A stretch of 13,112 nt of DNA from NCBI GenBank assembly GCA_021785115.1, contig JAJYGO010000373.1:1-13112 (forward strand), read 5' to 3'. Of the stretch, positions 7,301 through 13,112 are shown one piece after another (position 1 is the stretch's first letter; the number at the start of each line of letters is the position of its first letter). The DNA comes from Chloroflexota bacterium. GTDB taxonomy: Bacteria; Chloroflexota; Limnocylindria; Limnocylindrales; CSP1-4. The notes under the pieces are model-generated. The model saw only the letters and a list, made by a program, of their open reading frames with translations. It was not told where the DNA came from and did not search any database. The translations under genes and the position numbers were made by a program.

Positions 7301-8473
7301 ATGTTCTGGCGACGAGGAAGACGCGACGCATCGGCCGACGAGAGCCGGCAGGAGCAGCCCGCCGCGGTCGAGACGACGCCTGAACCGGCGGTGCCGGGCG
7401 ATGCGGAACCGGTCGGACCGGTCGCGGCGGAGCCGGCCGGCACGCCGGAGGCGCAAGCGGCGGAGTCGACTGCTCCGGAGTCGACTGCTCCGGAGTCCGC
7501 CGGGTCGATCGCGCCGGAGCCTGGACCCCCGGAGGCACCGCCGATCGTCCCGGGAGGTACCGCCGGCCAGGCCGAGCCGTCGGCGACCATCGCCGACGGG
7601 CTCCAGGCGAGCCGTCGGGGCTTCATGGCGCGACTCCACGGGATCTTCCGGGGAGGGGCCGCGGACGAGGCCGCCTGGGAAGAAGCCGAGGAGACGCTCA
7701 TCGCCGGCGACGTCGGCGCGCGCCTCGCCATGGACGTCGTGGCGCGGGCGAGGGGCCGGCGCGACCCGGCCGGGCCCGAGGCCGCCGTACGGGCGGAGCT
7801 GGAGCGGCTTCTCCCCGCCGTCCCCGCGGGGCCGTGGCGGCCGTCGCGCCCCGACCCGTCGCTGCCGGCCGTCATCCTGGTGGTGGGCGTGAACGGCACC
7901 GGCAAGACCACCTCGATCGCCAAGATCGCCGCGCGGCTGGCCGCCGAGGGAGACCGCGTGATCCTGGCGGCTGCGGACACGTTCCGCGCGGCCGCCATCG
8001 AGCAGCTGGCGGCCTGGGCATCGCGCCTCGACCTGCCGGTGGTCGCGCACAAGGCCGGGGCCGACCCGTCGGCCGTCGTCTTCGACGCCCTCGACGCCGC
8101 GGTGGCCAGGGGGGCCGACGTGGTGATCGTCGACACGGCGGGCCGGCTGCACACGCGCCACAACCTGATGGAGGAGCTCGGCAAGATCCGTCGCACCATC
8201 GACAAGCGCCTGCCGGGCGTGGTGCCGGAGGTCCTCTTCGTCCTGGACGCCACGACCGGCCAGAACGGCCTCGTGCAGGCGAAGGCCTTCCACGAGGCAA
8301 CCGGTCTCACGGGCATCGTGCTGACCAAGCTCGACTCGACCGCCAAGGGTGGGATCGTCTTTGCCATCGAGCAGGCGCTCGGGGTGCCGGTGGTGTTCGC
8401 CGGGGTAGGGGAGCGCGTGGGCGACCTGGTCGACTTCCAGCCCGCCTCCTTCGTGGAGGCGCTCTTCGCCTGA
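7301..8473 (+). CDS. ftsY: Signal recognition particle receptor FtsY
   Basis: FtsY is the membrane-associated GTPase that docks SRP-ribosome complexes at the Sec translocon. Residues 1-100 form an acidic, Pro/Ala/Glu-rich A domain starting with the basic MFWRRGRR. Residues from about 104 are the NG domain. GTPase motifs are G1 GVNGTGKTT (196-204), DTFRAAA (226-232), G3 DTAGR (278-282), DATTGQN (316-322), G4 TKLD (342-345) and GVGE (368-371). DTFRAAA and DATTGQN distinguish FtsY from Ffh. The ATG at 7301 follows GGAGG (7286-7290) by ten bases. The A domain contains a short exact tandem repeat (ESTAP twice). It follows smc by 65 bp, the conserved order, and its partner Ffh is encoded 224 bp downstream. 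Confidence 0.96.
   Translation: MFWRRGRRDASADESRQEQPAAVETTPEPAVPGDAEPVGPVAAEPAGTPEAQAAESTAPESTAPESAGSIAPEPGPPEAPPIVPGGTAGQAEPSATIADGLQASRRGFMARLHGIFRGGAADEAAWEEAEETLIAGDVGARLAMDVVARARGRRDPAGPEAAVRAELERLLPAVPAGPWRPSRPDPSLPAVILVVGVNGTGKTTSIAKIAARLAAEGDRVILAAADTFRAAAIEQLAAWASRLDLPVVAHKAGADPSAVVFDALDAAVARGADVVIVDTAGRLHTRHNLMEELGKIRRTIDKRLPGVVPEVLFVLDATTGQNGLVQAKAFHEATGLTGIVLTKLDSTAKGGIVFAIEQALGVPVVFAGVGERVGDLVDFQPASFVEALFA
7462..7497 (+). repeat. 15-bp tandem direct repeat in the ftsY A domain
   Basis: The unit GGAGTCGACTGCTCC occurs twice without a gap (7462-7476 and 7477-7491), followed by a partial third copy, GGAGTC (7492-7497). It is in frame and encodes ESTAP-ESTAP-ES in the low-complexity acidic A domain. 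Being a multiple of three, it can gain or lose copies without breaking the frame. Confidence 0.9.
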
Positions 8474-8474
8474 G

Positions 8475-8515
8475 CGCGGCCGGCGCCACGCGCCCGGCGT
8501 CCCGGCTCGGCCGCG
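8475..8515. repeat. Inverted repeat H1 just after the ftsY stop
   Basis: CGCGGCCG (8475-8482) and CGGCCGCG (8508-8515) are a perfect 8-bp pair. Inside it, ACGC (8488-8491) pairs with GCGT (8497-8500) around a 5-base loop, and GCC (8485-8487) can pair with GGC (8504-8506). It begins two bases after the ftsY TGA. It could end transcription, but no U-run follows, so a classical intrinsic terminator is not shown. Confidence 0.5.
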
Positions 8516-8516
8516 G

Positions 8517-8533
8517 CGCGACCGGGGGTCGCG
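8517..8533. repeat. Inverted repeat H2 in the ftsY-ffh spacer
   Basis: CGCGACC (8517-8523) and GGTCGCG (8527-8533) form a perfect 7-bp stem around a 3-base GGG loop. It starts one base after H1 ends, so the two hairpins are back to back. No U-run follows. Confidence 0.5.
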
Positions 8534-8553
8534 GCTGAGGCGGGATCCGCGGG

Positions 8554-8577
8554 CCCGCCGGCACCCCTGCCGGTGGG
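8554..8577. repeat. Inverted repeat H3, strongest hairpin in the spacer
   Basis: CCCGCCGGCA (8554-8563) and TGCCGGTGGG (8568-8577) form a 10-bp stem with one G-U pair and a CCCC loop (8564-8567). It is compact and terminator-like in shape but is followed by GTCGACATC rather than a U-run. It lies about 14 bases upstream of the only -10-like element in this spacer. Confidence 0.55.
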
Positions 8578-8590
8578 TCGACATCTCCGA

Positions 8591-8596
8591 TACACT
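8591..8596 (+). promoter_or_regulatory. Candidate -10 element for ffh
   Basis: TACACT lies in the relatively AT-richer patch between hairpins H3 and H4 and matches TATAAT at four of six positions. No good -35 box is seen 16-18 bp upstream; that position falls within the right arm of H3 (TGCCGG). If real, it would give ffh a leader of roughly 95 bases. It overlaps the left arm of H4. The assignment is speculative. Confidence 0.2.
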
Positions 8597-8633
8597 CTGG
8601 GTGTTCCGGCAGCAGCCGGACGGCCCCAGGTGT
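8592..8633. repeat. Inverted repeat H4, extended stem-loop upstream of ffh
   Basis: Three nested pairings share one axis. ACAC (8592-8595) pairs with GTGT (8630-8633), and CTGGG (8597-8601) with CCCAG (8625-8629). TCCGGC (8605-8610) pairs with GCCGGA (8615-8620) around an AGCA loop. A one-base bulge and an asymmetric internal loop separate the segments. It would lie at or near the 5' end of an ffh transcript starting here. The loop is not the GGAA tetraloop of SRP RNA, so it is not 4.5S RNA. Confidence 0.5.
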
Positions 8634-8697
8634 CGCCAGAACCCGCGCACCACCACGACGCTCCGCCCACGAGCGTCACCAGGAGCAGATCCTCCCC

Positions 8698-10023
8698 GTG
8701 TTCGACGCCCTCTCCGATCGCCTGCGCGACGTCCTGGGACGCCTCACCGGCCGCGGCCATGTCACCGAAGCGGACGTGGATGCGGCGATGCGCGAGGTGC
8801 GTCTCGCCCTCCTCGAGGCCGACGTCAACTACCGGGTGGTCAAGGACTTCGTCGCCCGCGTCCGTGAGCGCGCGCTCGGCGCCGAGATCCTGGAGAGCCT
8901 GAACGCGGGCCAGCAGGTCATCAAGATCGTCAACGAGGAACTGACGGAGCTCCTCGGGAGGGGCGATCGCACGTTCCGGCTCACCGGGCAGCCGGCGGTC
9001 GTGGCGCTGGTGGGACTCCAGGGCTCGGGCAAGACGACCTCGGCCGCCAAGCTTGCCCGCCACCTGGTCAAGCAGGGGCGCCAGCCGCTCCTCGTGGCCG
9101 CGGACCCGTACCGGCCCGCGGCCGTGGACCAGCTCGTCCAGCTGGGCCGCAGCCTGTCGATCCCGGTCTACACCGCGCCGCAGGGCACGCCCGTGGTCCG
9201 GATCGCCCAGGACGGGATCGCACAGGCGAAGCGCACCGGGCGCGACGTGGCGATCCTGGACACCGCCGGTCGTCTCACCGTGGACGAGGCGCTGATGGAG
9301 GAGATCCGCGAGGTCGCGGCCGTCGTCAGGCCGAGCGAGATCCTGCTGGTGGTGGATGCCATGACCGGGCAGGAGGCGGTGAACGTGGCCCAGGCGTTCG
9401 CCGCCGCGGTGCCGCTGACCGGCCTCGTGCTCACCAAGATCGATGGGGACGCGCGCGGCGGTGCGGCCCTCTCCATCGGCGCCGTGAGCGGACTCGCCGT
9501 GAAGTTCCTGGGCACCGGCGAGAAGACGGACGCCCTCGAGCCGTTCCACCCCGATCGCCTGGCGGGCCGGATCCTCGGGATGGGCGACGTCCTGACGCTG
9601 ATCGAGCGAGCCCAGGAGACATTCGACGAGAAGGCCGCCGCGAAGGCCGCGGAGAAGCTGCGCAGGAACGCCTTCACGCTCGACGACTTCCTCGAGCAGA
9701 TGCAGCAGATGAAGCGGATGGGTCCCATCGGCCAGCTCCTGGAGATGATCCCCGGCATGCGCGGCGTCGCGAAGGAGGCGCAGGGGGCCGTGGACCGGGG
9801 GGAGCTCAAGCACGTCGAGGCGATCATCCAGTCGATGACCCGCGAGGAACGTGCGGACCCGTCGATCCTCAACGCGTCCCGGCGGCGGCGGATCGCCCGG
9901 GGCTCGGGCACGAGCCTGCCGGACGTCAACCGCCTCGTGAAGCAGTTCGGCGAGATGCAGAAGCTGATGCGCATGATGCAGCGCCAGGGAGGGCGGCGGC
10001 CGTCGCTGCCGTTCGGGAGATGA
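8698..10023 (+). CDS. ffh: Signal recognition particle protein Ffh (SRP54)
   Basis: Ffh binds SRP RNA and the signal peptides of nascent membrane proteins and hands them to FtsY. The 441 residues show an N domain (1-95), a G domain with G1 GLQGSGKTT (106-114), DPYRPAA (136-142), DTAGR (188-192), TKIDGDARGG (246-255) and GTGEK (272-276), and a Met-rich M domain (about 300-441). The M domain carries the RNA-binding SRRRRIARGSG motif (394-404) and the NRLVKQFGEMQKLMRMM helix. The start is GTG at 8698 with AGGAG (8681-8685) twelve bases upstream, a rather long spacing. The TGA overlaps the ATG of the next gene. The SRP RNA gene was not found in the window. Confidence 0.97.
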   Translation: MFDALSDRLRDVLGRLTGRGHVTEADVDAAMREVRLALLEADVNYRVVKDFVARVRERALGAEILESLNAGQQVIKIVNEELTELLGRGDRTFRLTGQPAVVALVGLQGSGKTTSAAKLARHLVKQGRQPLLVAADPYRPAAVDQLVQLGRSLSIPVYTAPQGTPVVRIAQDGIAQAKRTGRDVAILDTAGRLTVDEALMEEIREVAAVVRPSEILLVVDAMTGQEAVNVAQAFAAAVPLTGLVLTKIDGDARGGAALSIGAVSGLAVKFLGTGEKTDALEPFHPDRLAGRILGMGDVLTLIERAQETFDEKAAAKAAEKLRRNAFTLDDFLEQMQQMKRMGPIGQLLEMIPGMRGVAKEAQGAVDRGELKHVEAIIQSMTREERADPSILNASRRRRIARGSGTSLPDVNRLVKQFGEMQKLMRMMQRQGGRRPSLPFGR

Positions 10024-12026
10024 CGATCGATCAGCCCGCTGCCGGTCCGGGAACGACCGGCCAAGACAGCTCGATGGAGCCGGCTCGCCCGGAGGCGACC
10101 GAGGATCTGCGGCCCGCCGCGCAGGCGACGGGAGACCTGCCACCCGGCGCGGAGGCGCCCGCGGCGTGGGAGATCCAGCCGGCGGACGTGCCGGCCGCCG
10201 GAGGCGCCGCCGGCCGCGTACGACCATGGCGATGGTGGGTGGCCATCCTGGCGACGATCCTGGTGATCGGTGCCGGTGCCGGGGTCGCGCTGGTCACGAC
10301 CCGTGCCTCCACGTCGGCCACCCTGGCGTACGTGCCGGCCGACGCGATCGTCTACGCGGAGGGCAGGCTGGACGTGCCCGGCGACCAGGGGGCCGCGCTC
10401 GCGGCGTTCCTCACGCACTTCCCGGGATTCGCCGACACGTCGAACCTGCAGTCGAAGCTCAACCAGACCTGGGACCGGCTGCTCGGGCAGGTGCCCGGCA
10501 ACCCGTACACCTACACGGGCGACGTGGCGCCCTGGATCCAGGGCACCATCGCGGTGGCGGTGCTGCCCGGCGGCAGCGCGGCCACGCCGCGGGTCGTGGC
10601 ACTCGCGGCGGTGGCCGACCAGGCGGCCGCGCAGACGGAGCTCGACAAGGTCGTGGCGGACGCGAAGCGCGCCGGCATGGCCCCCACGCAGTCCAGCGTG
10701 GGCGGCGCGACGGTCTGGACCTTCACCGAGCCGCCCTCGGGCGCCGGTTCCGGGACTGCCGGGACCCAGGCCCACGCGCCGGGCGCGCTCCACGTGGCGC
10801 TCCTCTCCGGCATGCTGGTGGCCGCCACCGACATCACCGCGATCGGTGACGTCCAGGACGTGCGCGCCGGCCGGGCCCCCGGCCTGGCTTCGGCGCAGGG
10901 CTACCGCGACGCCACGGCCGGTGCGGCGGCCAGCGATCTCGCGTCCATCTACCTGGCACCCGGCTCGCTCGAGCACGCCGTGACGGGGCTCGTGCCGGGT
11001 GCCTCCGGGGCCGCGGTGCCGTCGGGAGCTGCCCGGGCGCCCGTGGCCTCCGCGGCCGCGCTCGCCTCGCCGCTCGCGGCGTGCGCCTCGGGCGCCGTCC
11101 CCGTGGCGGCGTACGGCACGCTCCGCGCCGAGTCGGACCGGCTCCTGCTGGACGTGCGCGCTCCGCTCCCCGCGGGCTCGGTGCCCGGTACGCCCCGCTC
11201 GTCCTCGCTCGTGGACCACGTCCCCGCGGACGCCCTGGCGTACCTCGAGTCGCACGACCTCGGGACCACCCTGGGGTGCATGGCCCGGCAGATCCAGGCG
11301 GCGCTTCCCGCGGACGCGGGCTCGTCCGGCGCCGCCGGGCAGCTGGGAGGCCTCCTGGGCGGCGAGCTGCCCTCGTTCGTCTCGTGGATCGGCGACGCCG
11401 GGCTGGTCGTCGAGGCGCCCACCGCGGGCCAGGCGGAGCCGTCGGTCGGACTGATCGCCACGGTCACCGACCAGGCCGCGGCCGCGCAGCGGCTGGGCCA
11501 GCTGCGCACCCTCGTCGGGTTCGCCACCATGGCGGGCGTGAAGGGCATCAGCGTGTCGGACGCACAGCACGGCACGGCAACCATCACGACGCTCACCGTC
11601 GATCCGTCGGCCCTCTCGATCCCGGGCGCCTCGACACCGTCGGGGCTGGTCGGACCGGGGGCCACCGCGGCGGGCCCCGTCTCGATCAGCTGGACGCTCT
11701 CGGACGGGCGCTTCGTCCTCGGTCTCGGGCCCGGGGTGGTCGAGCGCTTCCTCGATCTGCCGGTCGACCAGAGCCTGGGCGAGACGCCGGCGTTCGGCGA
11801 GGCGCTCGCCGCGGCGGGCGGGCCCCGCACCACGGGGTTCACCTACCTGGACCTGCGGGCGATCCGCGCCGCGGCGGAAACGCTGGTACCGTCCGCGGAG
11901 CGCTCGTCCTACGAGTCGAACGTCAGGCCGTATCTTCTTCCCTTCGATCGGCTGGTCGCGGTGAACGGCCTGGACGGCTCCACCGCGACGATGCATGCCA
12001 TCGTCACCGTCTCCAACCCGCAGTAG
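10020..12026 (+). CDS. DUF3352-type membrane-anchored protein with two repeated modules
   Basis: This 668-residue protein of unknown function overlaps the ffh stop by ATGA, implying coupled translation. Residues 1-66 are disordered and Pro/Ala-rich. Basic residues (RVRPWRW) precede one hydrophobic segment at about 73-93, predicting a single-pass protein with its large C-terminal part outside the cytoplasm. The first external part (YVPADAIVYAEGRLD, then FLTHFPGFAD) resembles DUF3352 proteins, as I recall that family. Two modules are visible: VPADAIVYAE (105-114), WI (172-173) and DQAAA (200-204) recur as VPADALAYLE (401-410), WI (456-457) and DQAAA (484-488). The only cysteines, Cys355 and Cys420, lie outside the membrane and could form a disulfide. 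No catalytic motif is recognised. A lipoprotein box is absent. Confidence 0.75.
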   Translation: MTIDQPAAGPGTTGQDSSMEPARPEATEDLRPAAQATGDLPPGAEAPAAWEIQPADVPAAGGAAGRVRPWRWWVAILATILVIGAGAGVALVTTRASTSATLAYVPADAIVYAEGRLDVPGDQGAALAAFLTHFPGFADTSNLQSKLNQTWDRLLGQVPGNPYTYTGDVAPWIQGTIAVAVLPGGSAATPRVVALAAVADQAAAQTELDKVVADAKRAGMAPTQSSVGGATVWTFTEPPSGAGSGTAGTQAHAPGALHVALLSGMLVAATDITAIGDVQDVRAGRAPGLASAQGYRDATAGAAASDLASIYLAPGSLEHAVTGLVPGASGAAVPSGAARAPVASAAALASPLAACASGAVPVAAYGTLRAESDRLLLDVRAPLPAGSVPGTPRSSSLVDHVPADALAYLESHDLGTTLGCMARQIQAALPADAGSSGAAGQLGGLLGGELPSFVSWIGDAGLVVEAPTAGQAEPSVGLIATVTDQAAAAQRLGQLRTLVGFATMAGVKGISVSDAQHGTATITTLTVDPSALSIPGASTPSGLVGPGATAAGPVSISWTLSDGRFVLGLGPGVVERFLDLPVDQSLGETPAFGEALAAAGGPRTTGFTYLDLRAIRAAAETLVPSAERSSYESNVRPYLLPFDRLVAVNGLDGSTATMHAIVTVSNPQ

Positions 12027-12040
12027 GCCGCAGGTCGGCC
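12026..12040. repeat. Small hairpin between the DUF3352 gene and rpsP
   Basis: GGCCG (12026-12030) and CGGCC (12036-12040) form a perfect 5-bp stem around a CAGGT loop. It starts at the last base of the DUF3352 stop and ends two bases before the rpsP Shine-Dalgarno. It could influence rpsP translation or mark an mRNA processing point, or be chance in this GC-rich sequence. Confidence 0.25.
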
Positions 12041-12042
12041 AC

Positions 12043-12050
12043 AAGGAGGT
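12043..12050 (+). promoter_or_regulatory. Near-perfect Shine-Dalgarno deciding the TTG start of rpsP
   Basis: AAGGAGGT sits five bases before TTG at 12056. It supports starting S16 at this TTG, which gives the standard M-AVRIRLSRVG N-terminus. The first in-frame ATG (12121) would remove about 22 conserved residues. A strong site may offset the weak TTG codon. Confidence 0.9.
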
Positions 12051-12055
12051 TTCGC

Positions 12056-12310
12056 TTGGCAGTCAGGATCCGCCTCTCGCGCGTCGGCGCGACCAAGCAG
12101 CCCGCGTACCGGGTGGTCGTCATGGACAGCCGGAGCGCCCGGGACGGGCGCGCGATCGAGACGATCGGGCACTACAACCCCCGCACGGACCCGGTGGAGT
12201 TCCAGGTCGACGTCGAGAAGGCGAAGAGCTGGATGAGCCAGGGCGCCACGCCGTCGGAGACGGTCGAGCGACTGTTCCGCCGCGCCGGCATCCTGCCGGG
12301 CGCGAAGTAG
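12056..12310 (+). CDS. rpsP: 30S ribosomal protein S16 (bS16), TTG start
   Basis: This 84-residue structural protein assembles early into the small subunit and binds 16S rRNA. The sequence follows the family closely: AVRIRLSRVGATKQPAYRVV, then DSRSARDGRAIETIGHYNP (residues 24-42), TDPVEFQVDVEKAKSWMSQGA and a conserved TVERLFRRAGIL end. TTG at 12056 is chosen because it restores the universal N-terminus and is preceded by AAGGAGGT. It follows the DUF3352 gene by 29 bp and precedes khpA by 19 bp. The ffh-rpsP-khpA-rimM order is standard for monoderm bacteria except for the inserted DUF3352 gene. Confidence 0.97.
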   Translation: MAVRIRLSRVGATKQPAYRVVVMDSRSARDGRAIETIGHYNPRTDPVEFQVDVEKAKSWMSQGATPSETVERLFRRAGILPGAK

Positions 12311-12329
12311 CGCAGCGAGGAGCAACCGG

Positions 12330-12563
12330 ATGGGTGCGGTGGAGCTCGTCGAGTATGTCGCGCGCTCGCTCGTGGACGAGCCGGACGCCGTGACCGTGGG
12401 GATCCACGAGGACCGGGACGGCACCGTGATCGAGCTGCACGTGGCCGAGGACGACATGGGTAAGGTGATCGGCCGGAACGGCAGCGTGGCCAAGGCGCTG
12501 CGGACCCTGCTCAAGGTCATGTCGGCCCGGCAGGGCGAGTCGATCTCGCTGGAGATCGTCTGA
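12330..12563 (+). CDS. khpA: KH-domain RNA-binding protein KhpA (YlqC family)
   Basis: This 77-residue protein is a single KH domain. The RNA-binding loop is GRNG at 48-51 within MGKVIGRNGSVAKALRTLL (43-61), the form typical of the KhpA/YlqC family encoded between rpsP and rimM. In other bacteria KhpA pairs with KhpB and binds many RNAs, affecting cell size and division; whether that holds here is inferred. The ATG at 12330 has GAGGAG (12317-12322) seven bases upstream. The length is typical of the family. The next gene, rimM, starts two bases after its stop. No ylqD gene lies between them, unlike Bacillus. Confidence 0.94.
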   Translation: MGAVELVEYVARSLVDEPDAVTVGIHEDRDGTVIELHVAEDDMGKVIGRNGSVAKALRTLLKVMSARQGESISLEIV

Positions 12564-12565
12564 GC

Positions 12566-13112
12566 GTGGCCCCCGCCGGGGGCCGGCTCGTCGTTGGCCT
12601 GGTCCGCGGGGTTCACGGCCTCCAGGGCGCGGTTCGCGTCGAGCCGCTCTCCGACGACCCGGCCCGCTTCGAGCCGGGCTCGCGGCTCTGCCCGGAGGGG
12701 AGCACGCGCCGCCTGACCGTCGCCTGGTCCCAGGCAGATGGGCCGGGGATCCTGGTGCGCTTCCGCGAGGTGACCACCCGGGAGGCCGCGGACACCCTCC
12801 GCGACACGTACCTGGAGGCCGACGCGCCCGCCGCGTCGCCGGGCCCCGACGAGTACTGGTGGCACGAGGTGATCGGCGCGACGGCGACCACCCTCTCCGG
12901 CGAGGTGCTCGGGACGGTGGAGGACATCTTCCGCGCCGGCGGTGGCGAGGTCTACGTGGTGCGCGGTGGACCGCGCGGCGAGCTGCTGGTGCCGGCGGTG
13001 CGGGCGGTGATCCGCGAGTTCGCGCCGCGGGACGGGCGGCTGGTGGCGGACGCCGACGCGCTCGGGCTCGACGAGATCGCGCCGCGGCGCCCGAGTGGTC
13101 GTCGTTCGTCGC
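12566..13112 (+). CDS. rimM: Ribosome maturation factor RimM, 3' end cut by window
   Basis: RimM binds S19 and assists maturation of the 30S head. The frame from GTG at 12566 is open for 182 codons to the window end. It begins RLVVGLVRGVHGLQGAVRVEPLSDDP, the standard RimM N-terminal barrel, followed by VRFREVTTREAADTLRDTYL and the central DEYWWHEVIG (usually EYY..DLIG), the junction to the PRC-barrel domain. It continues with VLGTVEDIFRAGGGEVYVV and LLVPAVRAVIREF. At 182 residues it already exceeds the usual length of about 170, so little is probably missing. It starts two bases after the khpA stop; GGAG at 12551-12554 is rather distant, so translation may be coupled. trmD would be expected next. 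Confidence 0.93.
   Translation, partial: MAPAGGRLVVGLVRGVHGLQGAVRVEPLSDDPARFEPGSRLCPEGSTRRLTVAWSQADGPGILVRFREVTTREAADTLRDTYLEADAPAASPGPDEYWWHEVIGATATTLSGEVLGTVEDIFRAGGGEVYVVRGGPRGELLVPAVRAVIREFAPRDGRLVADADALGLDEIAPRRPSGRRSS

Noticed and set aside
8592..8633. Possible SRP RNA (4.5S, ffs) gene near ffh
   Set aside because: The stem-loop has an AGCA loop and lacks the conserved GGAA tetraloop and the symmetric loop of SRP domain IV, so it is not SRP RNA.
3932..8656. Very long open frame (1574 codons) on the - strand across smc and ftsY
   Set aside because: It is a codon-bias shadow: high GC at third positions of the + strand genes removes stops on the opposite strand. It lacks recognisable domains, is Ser/Arg/Ala low-complexity, and crosses two intact genes.
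8573..8902. Possible small gene (YlxM position) between ftsY and ffh
   Set aside because: The open frame here runs out of frame into ffh, has no helix-turn-helix like YlxM, and is Pro/Ser/Arg low-complexity.
7180..12044. Overlapping - strand open frames of 1015 and 958 codons across ftsY, ffh and the DUF3352 gene
   Set aside because: Same shadow effect opposite well-supported conserved genes; composition is low-complexity and no family is recognised.
1..13112. Mobile elements, CRISPR arrays, tRNA or defence systems
   Set aside because: No transposase or integrase motifs, no spaced repeat array and no tRNA-like fold were seen; the window is filled with conserved housekeeping genes.

Overview
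This very GC-rich window is densely packed, and every gene lies on the + strand. It is a chromosomal housekeeping block, not an accessory island. In order it carries: the 3' part of a DUF177 (YceD-like) gene, rpmF (L32), plsX, an Asp23/Gls24-family gene, nusB, acpP, rnc, smc, ftsY, a 224-bp spacer, ffh, a membrane-anchored DUF3352 protein, rpsP (S16), khpA (KH domain) and rimM (cut by the window end). Most neighbours overlap (ATGA) or sit within about 60 bp, so they are probably co-transcribed in one or two long units. GTG or TTG starts are common.

The backbone plsX-...-acpP-rnc-smc-ftsY-...-ffh-rpsP-khpA-rimM matches the order known from Bacillus and other monoderms. Several slots differ. 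An asp23-nusB pair sits where fabD-fabG usually sit. The ylxM slot between ftsY and ffh is empty. A DUF3352 gene lies between ffh and rpsP. High GC, this order and the DUF3352 protein suggest a Chloroflexota-type bacterium, possibly the Limnocylindria/Ellin6529 group. That is an inference from gene content and recall, not a search result. Actinobacteria are less likely because there nusB normally sits elsewhere.

Region 1 (1-2790) combines ribosome biogenesis (DUF177, L32), membrane lipid synthesis (PlsX, ACP), an envelope-associated Asp23 protein and transcription antitermination (NusB). Region 2 (2807-8473) is rnc-smc-ftsY: RNA processing, chromosome condensation and the SRP receptor. Region 3 (8474-8697) is the only sizeable spacer and holds four successive strong inverted repeats. 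Region 4 (8698-13112) carries Ffh, the DUF3352 membrane protein and the 30S ribosome set S16/KhpA/RimM.

No mobile element, CRISPR array, tRNA or rRNA was seen. The items most worth following are the hairpin-filled ftsY-ffh spacer, the internally duplicated DUF3352 protein whose start overlaps the ffh stop, and an RNase III lacking one of its conserved metal-binding acidic residues.
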